Below are positions 48,095-58,799 of a DNA stretch of 64,000 nt, piece by piece; positions within the stretch are counted from its first letter, which is position 1, and every line of letters starts with the position of its first letter. Under the pieces are notes generated by a model. It made no database searches, was not told the DNA's origin, and saw only the letters and a program-made list of their open reading frames with translations. This DNA is from Tanypteryx hageni (lineage: Eukaryota > Arthropoda > Insecta > Odonata > Petaluridae), in contig CM054116.1 in NCBI GenBank assembly GCA_028673005.1, positions 79,496,572-79,560,571 of the forward strand, given 5' to 3'. The translations under genes were made by a program, and so were the position numbers.

Positions 48095-48166
48095 ATGCGA
48101 CCGCTCTGCTTCCGCAACAGCTCCTACGGGGCCCCGATGCCTCCTCCACTTCTTCCCGTTCGATGA
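48095..48166 (+). CDS. Short upstream ORF ending on the transporter start codon
   Basis: An ATG two bases after the predicted splice acceptor opens a 23-codon frame (MRPLCFRNSSYG...) in a different frame from the transporter. Its TGA stop (48164-48166) overlaps the first transporter ATG (48163-48165) as ATGA. If the mRNA starts as predicted, ribosomes initiating at this upstream ATG would terminate exactly at the main start, an arrangement known in other genes to modulate translation by reinitiation. There is no peptide homology. It could also be chance, and would not be an uORF if an upstream coding exon joins in the transporter frame. Confidence 0.35.
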   Translation: MRPLCFRNSSYGAPMPPPLLPVR

Positions 48167-48778
48167 TGATGCCTCAACCTGCCCGTTCGTTGTCCTGCCC
48201 CGCTCTTCCGGGCCGTAGCGAGCCCCCCTCCAAATCCCCTCCGAAGTCACCGTCGTCCCCGAGACCCCCCCAATACCCGTCGACGCCTCCGGAGAAGGTC
48301 GGTAGCGAAGACGGTGCCGAGGGCGAGAAGGATTCCTCCCAGAAGCCTCCTCTGTCCCCTTCCTCATCTCCCGATCCTCCGAAGAGAAAGTTCTCCCGTT
48401 CGCGTTCCGTTCCGGAGGCGAGATGTCGTCTGCCGGACCACCCGCCGTCGGTCCCGTCGCCTCCTCCGCCTTCGCAGCCGTCGACGCCCAAGGTGCCCGA
48501 GTTGCCCCTGAGGGGACCGCTTCGATTGGGAGCCGGGTCTCCCCTCTTGAGGAGCCAGAGGTGGCGACTGGCGGCTGCGGGGGCAGGTTACACGGGCTTC
48601 GGTGCAGCCGGTCAGTGGAGGCTGTGGCAAAGATATTATCCCGAGGGAGGATGGGGATGGGCGGTGGTCACCGTCTCGGCGCTCGTCAACATCTTGACCC
48701 ACGGTCTACAGCTGTCGTTCGGAGTTCTAATCGGTCCCGCAGCGGCCAAGTTCGCGGTGCCGGAAGTCGTCAACTCAG
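48163..48778 (+). CDS. Monocarboxylate transporter-like protein (MCT/SLC16), first recognised coding exon
   Basis: SLC16-type transporters are 12-helix major-facilitator proteins that move monocarboxylates such as lactate, pyruvate or other small solutes across membranes, usually with protons. This exon encodes residues 1-205. Residues 160-166 are PEGGWGW, the conserved [DE]G[GS]WGW signature at the start of helix 1, and about 164-191 form that hydrophobic helix (contains VSALVNILTHGLQLSFGVLI). Residues 1-155 form a cytoplasmic tail rich in Pro, Ser and Arg, with RSLSCP at 8-13 and RSRSVP at 79-84. The start is the first of three adjacent ATGs, which is also the first in-frame ATG after the in-frame TAG at 48010. 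The frame is open back to the acceptor at 48092, so an upstream coding exon is possible. The donor follows at 48779, phase 1. The substrate is unknown, and the rest of the protein is outside the recognised sequence. Confidence 0.85.
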
Positions 48779-48784
48779 GTATTT
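48779..48784 (+). promoter_or_regulatory. Splice donor of the transporter exon
   Basis: CAG|GTATTT follows codon 205 in phase 1. Reading through gives a stop-free stretch to 48888 with no MCT similarity, while in family members the loop after helix 1 would continue into helix 2 with an SWLG-like sequence. So the exon most likely ends here. Confidence 0.6.
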
Positions 48785-51700
48785 CCGTCCCCGAGGTCTC
48801 GATAGGATTTGTCTCCTGGTACCGCTCTCGGAAACGTGTTCGGGAATCAGTGGAGTGGATTATTCGCGTACATTTTGACTCGGATTAAAGTGCCACATGT
48901 TGATTTACCGATCGAGTTGAGAGACTTGCGAATTGTTTTTTTATATAAACAGGACGCCGTGATTTAAACGGTGCGCTTATTTTTGACGTGGAGACGGCGA
49001 GGTGATGCGGGGCAGATGGGAGTCGGAGAAGAAGAGAGAGAGGGGAATCGGATTAAGACCACCTGACGCCCACCCTATATCAAGGACGGAGACAGAGGGA
49101 GTTAGGAAAACGGATTTATTCGACTTGACGGCTAACGCCGTGGTTCTGGATCGTGCTCTCTGCGAGCCATCGCGGTCGAAGACGTGGGATATGTCGCTGT
49201 CCCAAGGGACCGGAGGGTTTTTGCTCTCTCAGACACACACACACAACTTCAATGTTTACGTCTTAGAGGCTTTAGCTTAACGATGCTTACTCGGTTCGTA
49301 TATCCAGATGGAAGTTGAGGGAGGAAGAGGCGGGGATGAAAGCGAACATGAGAGGTCTTTGATGCGGCCGAGATTGCGATTCTCTGGTATTTCTACGTTA
49401 TGAGTGAGAGAAAGATGTCTGAAACCGAAGGCCATTACGGAAATTTTATTTTATACGAACTCCGTGACCGGTTAAACGGACGATAATCTGCGCACACGCG
49501 GATTCCGATTCCACGAGGAATATAAAAAGGCACGAGGGTGTACATATTTTGGAGATGCGCAGTATTTTATCGCGAGAGCGAGTAACCAACGCACGCCTTT
49601 TGTTGCGTTCGGGTTGAATCGGGGACGATTATTTTCCGATGACAGGTAATGAATCGGTCGAGCGGCTCTCTCTCTCTCGTCTGGCCGCCCCGCTCGGCCC
49701 AACGCACGCAAGGCAGAGATGGAGTGAGGGAGAGAACCGAACCGGATCGCCGCAGAAACTGCATCTTGCGATTTGCAGTTCGTTTCGCTGTATCGGACGA
49801 TTTTTTAGAGGCATTTTTTCGTAATTGCCCGACGGTTGGCGTTGCGAGTGTTGTGTGCTAACGTGAGCATTCGCATTGGTCGGTTTGTCCAGACACCGCG
49901 GCAGACCTTTTAAAAATGACACGCCAGGAGGTTGATGGATGAAACGGTGCGTTGAAGAAGGATGCGGATTTGAATTTTCCTGATGGAATCGATTGCGGAT
50001 TCTAGAGCTCGCCATTTACGAGGTGTTTCGCGTGGTCGGTGCAGTGTTTCTAACGGAGGTTTTGTTAAAAATAATGCTTAATATAGTGTATTGGAAAGAT
50101 TCGTTTTAGGATCGTAAGGCCTTATTTAGCATTAGCTCAACATTCTTTAGTCTAGTATTAACATTTTTATTAAACGATACAAATAAACTTTATCTTATTA
50201 AAAATAAATATCCTAGATTATTAGTGGGCACATTGCGAGCTACAGTTTTAATTTCTTGTTTATTTTGGAGTGATATTGGTAATTACCGTATTCTATTTCA
50301 AGCTCGTACCAATTTTTACATAAGCCATTGGAAAAGCAGTATTATTATCGCTTTATTGTTTTATTCTTACGTTGTTTAAGGTAAGGCATTTATCATCCAT
50401 TTATTGAAAAATAATTTGAAAGTACAATGACAATTAGTGAAAATTATCGATTTTTTGCTTGATCAGCTAGTGATTGGCATTTGTAAAAAATAAACCACGA
50501 GTTTTATTCCTAGTCTATCAGATAATCGTTCTTTCCAAGTACCTACAATGTCGAATTCGATCTAAACTAACGGCCGCATTTTCGCCACGATGCTTAAAGA
50601 TTTTCCACGATTGACTTTTTTGAAACAATCGCCTGCAAAATTTCCTAAAGGATGAGTGATGCGGAAAGCAATCCAGACCTCCAACTTGCCACCCTTGCTG
50701 CACTCAAAGTATCAGAAACCCGACTCCATCACTGTTTTGCAGGCGGGGAATTAGCTAACAAATTCCTACCGATTTCTTTCATCTGAAAACAAAAGACTGG
50801 ACGTGAGGACGGCTTACGAAAGTAAATATCCTTTCTAGCACGACACGCGGTTCGCGCCAGGTCATAAAAAAGTGAAAGTATTTCTGTCTTCCTCTCTCCC
50901 TTTCTCCCCATCCCTCTACCCCAGAAGATATTACACTTTTTTACTACTTTATCCTACGCCAAACGCGAACGCGGGGGTTCAAAAAGCAAAGTCGGTCGCC
51001 GATCGGAGGTTGTAAACAACTGCTTTTTTAACGTCGTGACCAATAATAAAATGCCATTCCATCAAGTTTACCAAAGCGGGTATACTCATCTCCTAAGTTT
51101 GGCATTAAGGCTTTGTTTAGGAGTCGAAAAATAAGGGAGTTTTTTGCATGTTCCGAGTTAACAATGGAATTAATCCGGGAATATAAAATCTATGGCGGAG
51201 AAAGGGATCGAAAAAATTTGTTTTTCATCTTTCAGAACGTCGTCGATATTATTATTTTTCTTTCCGGGACGCAGGGAATTCCTTTCGATCTTGGGCGACT
51301 TTTTTATGCGAAGTAACTTCTTTCCATAATTTCAGCTTCACCTGCGATAAATTCTTGGCGGAAAAAAGGCATATTTTTCCCCAACTCCCGTGTTTTTTTC
51401 TCTTCAAAGTGGAAATTTTTGAAAGCATTTCTTCGCGTGTTTTTGTGCGAAGGGAAAGGTATCTCGAAGTTGAAGATGTGCCCGGAAGAGGGGACGAGGA
51501 GCGTTGAGGAGGTGACGATTCTGTCTCGAGAGGAAAAGGGGAAGGGAACCTTTCACGGATGCCTATCGCAAGAGTCGTGTTTACGAGAGTCTTAAGACGG
51601 GGAAAGCGAATGGGATTGGACGTTTTATCAACTCGGGAGTGCGTGCGTGCGCGGAGTCGTGCGCACGTGCGTTTGTGGGTGTGTGTGTGTGCCAGTCGAC

Positions 51701-54700
51701 TCGTCTCGCGGAATATCGAGAGTGTGTTATAGAGCGGGGCGAATCCGACGTAAGTTAACTGAAAGCGATATGGCAAAAAACGCGGAATGGTGGCGCGAGA
51801 AATGATATTCTTTTTCTACCCGTCTCGTACCTTTCGTAATCTCGCACACCGAAAGGTGACGCGGAGAATCGCCTGCGAGAGAACGTGACGCTTTATTCCG
51901 CACATAGTGAATTTTCTAATCCTGCTCTCTTAGAAACGCCGTGAGAATCGCGCATTGTAAAAATCCCGTAATTTAAGGTTTCTTTTTTAACGGGGGTGAA
52001 ATGAAAATTGACTCTGTTTTCCGATTTCTAATAAACGCGGCGTATTGGTGTCCGAATAGAATGGACGAATTAAGACGCCGATGATAAGCTTTCTGCCGCC
52101 CTATCTGCCAATCATCTCTTCCGTCAAGTGAGCTGGACGATTAAAGCATAAAGAAGTGCGCTTATTAATTTTCGTCACGTCCGCGCGTTTCCCAGGCAAT
52201 AAATTGGCCCGAACGTTCTCCGTCGTTCAAACGGCGCCGTGATTATTATTATATTTATCTAACGATCCAATCCGATAGGATTTTCTGGGATTGGAGGTGA
52301 AATTTAAATACGGCTCTTTCGCCGGGAAATGTCTCGAAATTTTTTTGCAAAAAAATAACTTCGAAATAAGATTGGCAGTCCATATCTCTTACGTAAAAGG
52401 AAGGCGTTGAGAAATGTTGCTTTTATTCACCGTTGGACAGTGACGAAAGAAATCGCGATAATGTAAATTGTTAAGGCTTGCTCATGCAGTTTCATACTGT
52501 TGCATATGTATGAATTGTAATGTATACATATCTTACTAAATGTACCAGATATCTTCATTAACTTTTGCTCTTTGATTGTACTTCGTTTTTTTCGAGAGCA
52601 TCCATTTCAAAATAGAATAACCCAAGAATCAAGTATATAGCGCTAATTATATTAATGCAATTTGCTTTTCTGTGTTATTGTTTACTGAGAATGATATCTT
52701 TTGCATTTAAATTAATCATTGAGGTGTTATATTTTGAAATCTTGTCATTATGTATAAAGCGTACACAAATTATACCTTACGTGCTTACATATTTTTCAAG
52801 CAGGAAGTAATTACTGAGTTTTTCGTTACAAGTGACTCTCGTACTTTATCTTATGCTGCCATTTTTTTATATGAGCAAAGCACAAATAAAGATGTAATTT
52901 TCCCGATTTTTTCACCTTAGAGCGTAGTACATTTTTCATTTTGCGCTCTGAATTTCATATCATCAGCATTTATTATCACCCCACTATATACTTCACCTCT
53001 GAGAGGATAGCTAGAAAACGGATGTTTTAACGGTAAATTCTTTCTTTCGTTATTTTTTTCACGAATCTGATTTGAAATTCATGAATGTATCCCCTAAGCT
53101 ACTACACTACGAGTTCCAAAGCCACGCGTAAATAATTTCGTAATTAGTGGTTAGCCGCTGCAGCTCGTAAGACGACGAAGCGGAAAGAAAAATATCAGTC
53201 CAAGAGACGGAGGAAGGAAAAAATAGAGAAAGGAGGAATAGATATTACGCGAGCGTGGAAAAAAGAAGCCGTGGAGTGGCCAATACCCTTTTGTCTCCGC
53301 CAAGCCGTATTTCATTGACGCAGCGGAATTCGCAATTAAGTCGTGGGAAACCGCTTGTACTAATGGAGCCAGCTTTCGCATCAGCAACGCTCTTCTTTTG
53401 TCGCGATCTCGCGCGCTGGTTTAACGCGTCAGAGTCCGAAGAAAAAGCCAGTTGTGGAAACGCATTCACATTTCGCGTATTTTAGGAAGAAGTAATAAAA
53501 TGGCAGTTCCAAGCCGAGTGGCTTATGATAAACGGCATTATTGTGTGGTAGGAATTTACCAGTGGATTCTGTCATAAAATACTACTTATGAAGAGGGGTA
53601 TTCATCCAGGATATATACAGGGAAAGGATGCGTGGGAAGGGTCGTGTTTTTTGCGCATAAGATAAGAATTTTCCTCGGTTCGGCTCGATAACCACGCAAT
53701 CCAGGAGGAGTTACGAGTTATGGAATAAATGCAGACATTATGCGAGGTTCCCGCGGAATGCGTTTAATTTTCGCGTCGCCGCGGAACGGAAAGATGGGAG
53801 TTTATAGAGAAGAAAAACAGGTTGCACATTGGCGGATGCAAAAAATTTCGCACCGGCTATTCGCTACCATGTTATAGGCCTATACCGTATTATAGTCGTG
53901 ATACTATATGAAATATATAAATTTTTGGAAAGCGGACCATGGATTTATATCGCTTTTATCAATTAAGATTTTCTCACGTCCGACGACGATATATTCAACT
54001 CTGTAAGTTATGAAAGCATGATCTGAAACATTGTGAGTTATGTGGGAAATACTATATTCAGTAAATAATGCGGCAATGCATTATATAGCTTTTTATCCTT
54101 GTTTGTTCTTGACACATAAATGAACATTGAATTCCTAATACGGCTATTTTATTAGGATTATTTAGTGTATTTTAGAATGTAAAAGAAAGTTTTTAGAAAA
54201 TTATTTAAAGGATAACTTCCCTAACCCCGAGCTTTTAAGTGCGAAGTATCTCCCAGTCGCAGTCGCGCTATTAATCCACTAAATTAGCATAATTCTGCAT
54301 ATAAACGTATAAGCTAACATTTATAAGTTATATTTCTGTGAGTGTTAGTAATTTAATAATATATGTCTGTATTTGCGTCGTTTTAATTCTATATTGTTAT
54401 ATTTTTCTTTGAAATTTTAAGAAATTATTCATATTAAAAACTTGAGGCATAATATATCTTCCTAAATTATAAAAAATATATCCGTTAGCTTAGTAAGTTT
54501 AGAAATCTAAATGACAGAGATTGAGCCTCATTTACTCTAAAAATAAGAAATTTAATATGGCACAGATAGATTCGACAAGGTGATAAAGCAAATTTTTAGA
54601 ATTTTTACCGTGCTGAAATGACTAGGCCAATTTTCGGAATAGACAATGATGCATCTCATTTATCGATTTTTCCGTTGAAAGTGAGTGTTCTTTTTTCCGA

Positions 54701-55200
54701 AACCCACCCAATGAGAGAGAAAGAGGTGGATTGATTGAAATGGAACCCTCTCCTATCAATGACTTGGTTGATAAATTAGCATTCCGTGAACTCGAACGGT
54801 CGGCACAGGACGGAGGGAAATTGAGGTGGAGGGCGGAAGGCACTGGTTGCAAAAGGCCGTTGAATACAATGGACTCAAGAGGGAGGGGGAGGTGAGAGCC
54901 TCTGGGGTTGATGACCCATTAGGGTAAGAGGAGGGATTAAGGGAATTGTTTTTAGGATGGCAATGAGGAAGCTCCTCGCTTTAAATGTCGTCTTATATCC
55001 TCGGTAACAACGGACAGTTTCGAGCTTTGCACGCCAAGAGTGCGGAAAAATCTAAAGTTGTCTGAGACGTCTTTAAGAAAAGGCTGCAACAGAGTATGAC
55101 AACTTGCTGCAGTTCTTTCAATTCATTGTACTCTGATGTACTTTCATTAATTCTTCAAATATTAGTTATCTATTATAAATAACTGCTTCTTACATACCTA
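48785..55200. other. Presumed large intron after the transporter exon; CpG-rich patches
   Basis: No second transporter exon (helix 2 and following) was recognised. 48900-50040, 51400-52330 and 53100-53960 are notably CpG-rich against AT-rich intervals (50040-50500, 52440-52950, 54000-54600). A GCGTGCGTGCGCG and (GT)n run lies at 51640-51693. These may be regulatory islands or unrecognised non-coding exons. Open frames of up to 174 codons on either strand show no family features. Confidence 0.45.
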
Positions 55201-55209
55201 TGAAATAGG

Positions 55210-56262
55210 AGGATATACTTAAAGAAGTGCTACAGACTTGAACTTTGGCACGATGAGAGGTTATTGGATACAACCAACGGAAAATCCTAAATTTGTTCAT
55301 TTTTAAGAGGCTTTTTTTTCCGATCTCATTGTTTCGTTTCTTCCTCCCATAAGAAAAGCATGGAAATCGGTGCAGGGCATTATGAAATTAAATTCGTTAA
55401 ATTTAGTTAAAAAATTCGAGACAAAAACAGTTCTATTGCTAAAAATATTATTATTTCAGAACAGTTTCAGATTGGTGCCAAATTGGTATAAAAATAAAAA
55501 ATCTGATGTGACCACCACATGACTTTCTCCATACCTGTAATTTTTCTAAAAATTCCAAATAATAAATATTTTAAGAAACTGGAGAAAATTTTAGACGACA
55601 AAGCACAGGAATAAACTCAAACCAAAGCCTTCCAATATTGGATATAGCCACAAAGCGGTCCATCACAGATTGCTTTTTGTATTGGTGTATTTTCTCCTGA
55701 AGTGTGGACATTTCGTCCATTTTTGAAGACAAAATAAAAAGGAGCGTTACTAAGACGTAACTAAGCGCCAATTGTTAAGTCGTCGGTAGGTGGAGTGGTG
55801 GTGGCAGTTAAAAATGTAAGATCTCTTAAACAATGCATTATATAGGAAAATGTTTCAAACAAAGGTTGTAAAAAAATTAAATTTCCTATAACTTTTATTC
55901 CAGTACATTTTTACATTTATCGAATATTAAAGCAAATATCTCAAAATAACGGATAAGTGACAAGAGTAAACACCCACTTCCGGTTAACAGAGTTTTACCA
56001 AAAACTAATCAGTTCTTCTGACTTTTATAAAAATTTTAAATATAAAATTTTGCGTTGACATGATTAATAGTGTTTGAGTTAGAGCGCCCACAAAAATCTG
56101 TCACATACAGACAGACTGACAGACAGACACACAGGCATCATCGAGAAAATAGTCAAAACGTGTTCAGGAGACCTTAAAACATGTATTTTCGTTGAAATCT
56201 CGAATTCGATTTTTTTCATGAAAACAATACTTTTTCTATGCTTCGTATATGGAGAGAGTAAA
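55210..56262. repeat. Dispersed insect-type repeat with CAGA-rich microsatellite
   Basis: The block contains AAGTGCTACAGACTTGAACT, a minus-strand 66-codon open frame (MDEMSTLQEKIHQYK region, about 55571-55720), CACTTCCGGTTAACAGAGTT and ACAGACAGACTGACAGACAG at 56107. It ends in CTATGCTTCGTATATGGAGA and GAGTAAAA. The ordering of these motifs resembles dispersed repeats in arthropod genomes. No protein domain was recognised, and boundaries are approximate. Confidence 0.45.
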
Positions 56263-56264
56263 AA

Positions 56265-57220
56265 AGAGATATATTAATTAAATAAAATAACGTTACTCCT
56301 TTCAATTATGGGTATTAATAGCCTGTATATGGTAATAGTATTACTTAAGTGCTTTTAATTCAGGCTACAAACACTTCATCAGAATCGGTAAATTCGGTGG
56401 GTGGTATAATGTTATCCGACTTGCGATATTTTCTGTCTAACCATAATACCGAGACTTTGATATGGGCAAAGCAGAAGAAAGATTTGTTATTTTAAATTTA
56501 AAGAATCCTAACTTTGTATGTTTTATTTTAAATAAAATAGACCTTTTCTTGTAATTTTTTATTATTTCAACCTATATGCTAATTATTATGCTAAGTATTT
56601 TTGATCACAAAGCTTAGTACAGTTTTTCTGATACAAGGTGACGTAAACATCCCGTCACCCTGAGGATTGATTGTTTTGTGTAGTGTTTCTAAGTGACTGT
56701 TTTTGGTGTGTTTTTTTAAGATTCTCGACAAAAAACGGAAATAAAACAAAAACTGGATAGCTAACTAAAGAGTGATTATAAATAAATCACTTCAGCCTAG
56801 AGAGACTAAATGTAAAAAAACTGCCCGACTCGAGATTCGAATACTTGACGACTATTCGATTAGATTCGTTCCATAATTTTAGATTCGCAGGGCCCTATGT
56901 TCTCAATTGACAGTGTTACATCTTAATCAAAAATTTGTTCTCTTAAAATTTTTTTAAAAGATTTCTTTGAAGATTAATAACAAAACGAAGAATTGAATTC
57001 GATACTTTATTATAATTTTTTCATCAAGAAATGTACGACAAACATAAGTTGAATACAAGAAAAAAGTTATAATTATTTAAGCTGGAGTAAAATGAACATT
57101 AGCGATTTGCGTCATCTGAACTAGGTGCCCGTGCACGATGCACGCTATGCACACCCCCATGGCACGGCTATTTCAATAGGTAAATTAGGAAACTCCAGTG
57201 ACTAATTAAAAGGTTGAGAG
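56265..57220. other. Non-coding stretch, no gene seen
   Basis: Plain AT-rich sequence. The B-box-like site at about 56834-56852 on the minus strand is the only feature noticed. Confidence 0.5.
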
Positions 57221-57224
57221 AACG

Positions 57225-57318
57225 TGATGTGCATTTCGGCTATAAAGCAGCTATCCTCATCGGTTATTCATCGAGAGTATATTCTATTTTAGAATCTATT
57301 ATCGGTTATTCACCACTT
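57225..57318 (+). repeat. MITE arm of the 'GCTACAAAGCAGCC' family
   Basis: Reads GTGATGTGCATTTCGGCTAT, AAAGCAGCTATCCTCATCGG, TTATTCATCGAGAGTATATT and continues into AGAATCTATTATCGGTTATT. It matches the left arms at 45061 and 31072 and carries an inverted inner copy of the TTATTCA block. Confidence 0.6.
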
Positions 57319-57379
57319 GGGAGAAATTTATAGATTTTCAAAACCATCGTAAATTCACTGTGGAATAATATGCCATATG

Positions 57380-58789
57380 CAGAGACGTAACTAGCTAATT
57401 TTGCGCCCAAGGAAAGAATATAAAATTGCATCCCCCATATATTTTCATAATGGTTATTTTGTTAAAACAGAAAAATACGTAAATAACAAGAATATTAATA
57501 ACGTTTATTTTTTATAATCATGAGATTTGCATACACAATCAACTAATGCATATTTAGGTGTGCATTTATTATTATTTTATTATTATTATTTATTATATAT
57601 TTACAATGCAATTGGGCACCTGGCCCGGTGGCAAAGTTACAAAAGTTTAACCTATGAACATATTAAAATTATATTTACAATTCACATCCTAGTTACAATA
57701 TTCTCTCCAAGAATCTTTCATATCAGGAGCTAGAGTTTTCGAGGTTCTTTGCAGGCCTTCACAGCTACCGTAGCGGTCACGGGGCCCTCGAAGTCCCCAC
57801 TGTACCTCACCCTACCAAGCAATCCATCTACTTCCTCCAGCTCCCTCGTTAATAATTTGTCTTAAAATATGATTACATAGTAATACTAAAAGTAATGAAT
57901 ATCGTTTACATTAATATTTTTAACTCTAGATTTAAAAGTTTTAACATTTCTGGGGAAGGGTTGGAAGAGTTCCTCAGGTAACGTATTCCATTCCCACACC
58001 CCACGATTTATAAATGAATACTTAGATACATTACTTTTCTGCCTTCTTAGTTTTATTTTATACTTGTGATCATTTTTCCCCACAAACTCAAGTTTATTTA
58101 GTCGCCTGTTCATGTCTACCCAGCCATTATTATTTACGTACGCATTGTACATTCCTCCTAGCCTGTTAACACGCCTTCTCTCACTTAGCGTTTCCCAGCC
58201 TAACTCTTTAATCATTTCTGTTACGCTATACACCTTCCCAAATCTCCCTAACACATACCGCGCTGCCTTCCTCTGAACCTTTTCTATCTTAACACACTAT
58301 TAAAATAATCACAGAGAAATTAAACCATATCAGATACGATTATAATTAAATAATAAATGTATGAAATTGGTCAATTATTAAACAAAAATATATGTCTTAG
58401 AAAGAAAATATTTAACAAAAACCAATCTAACAACCAAAACAACTAGAAAAAATGAAACAGCTCGTAACTCGGCAACTCTTGCTACAATACGAACCACCAA
58501 TGAATGACCATTATTCTCGGAGAGAGCTGAAAAAGTGGGGGAGTCGACTGGCCTGTATCTCCCGTTGGCCTCGGGTGAACATATACCGCGTCTCGTGATG
58601 ATCGCGACGAAGATACACGATATCACGCGAAGTTTGAAATTGCAACGCTCGGCTCAATTTGGTGTTATAAAAATGCACCCTTTGCTTAATGCTGTGCTAG
58701 AGATAATAGATGTATAATATTTTTTTATATATTTTTTCTGCGCCCCTCAGCTTTGCGCCCAAGGCAAGTGCCTCACTCGCCTCGCCCTG
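57380..58789. mobile_element. hAT-type element carrying a nested LINE
   Basis: The ends are CAGAGACGTAACTAGCTA on the left and CACTCGCCTCGCCCTG on the right. They are flanked by GCCATATG (57372-57379) and GTCATATG (58790-58797), an 8-bp duplication with 7 matches typical of hAT elements. Internal TTTTGCGCCCAAGGAAAGA (left) and CTTTGCGCCCAAGGCAAGTG (right) match the smaller element at 16045. No hAT transposase was recognised. A LINE fragment occupies about half its length, so the original element was probably about 0.7 kb and non-autonomous. Confidence 0.7.
57568..58293 (-). pseudogene. 5'-truncated LINE: reverse transcriptase C-terminus and 3' UTR
   Basis: Reading leftward from about 58293, KIEKVQRKAARYVLGRFGKV leads into MIKELGWETLSERRRVNRLG, then YSFINRGVWEWNTLPEE, ending at a stop at 57886. 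This pattern (EKVQR.AAR.V, then E.LGW..L..RR, then WN.LP) is the conserved end of reverse transcriptase ORFs in insect non-LTR retrotransposons. Roughly 135 residues are kept intact; the 5' part, including the catalytic YxDD motif, is missing. The 3' UTR of about 300 bp ends in an (AAT)n-type tail near 57568, on the minus strand. It lies inside the 57380-58789 hAT element, so it inserted later. The open frame is unbroken, suggesting a younger copy than the one at 28967. The clade is not assigned. Confidence 0.85.
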
Positions 58790-58799
58790 GTCATATGGC

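Noticed and set aside
48016..48162. Start of the transporter at 48016
   Set aside because: The codon there is GTG, not ATG. The segment crosses a strong splice acceptor at 48092, and the first in-frame ATG is at 48163.
48779..48888. Continuation of the transporter frame past 48778
   Set aside because: A GT donor in good context falls right after helix 1, and the read-through residues do not resemble the loop or helix 2 of MCT proteins.
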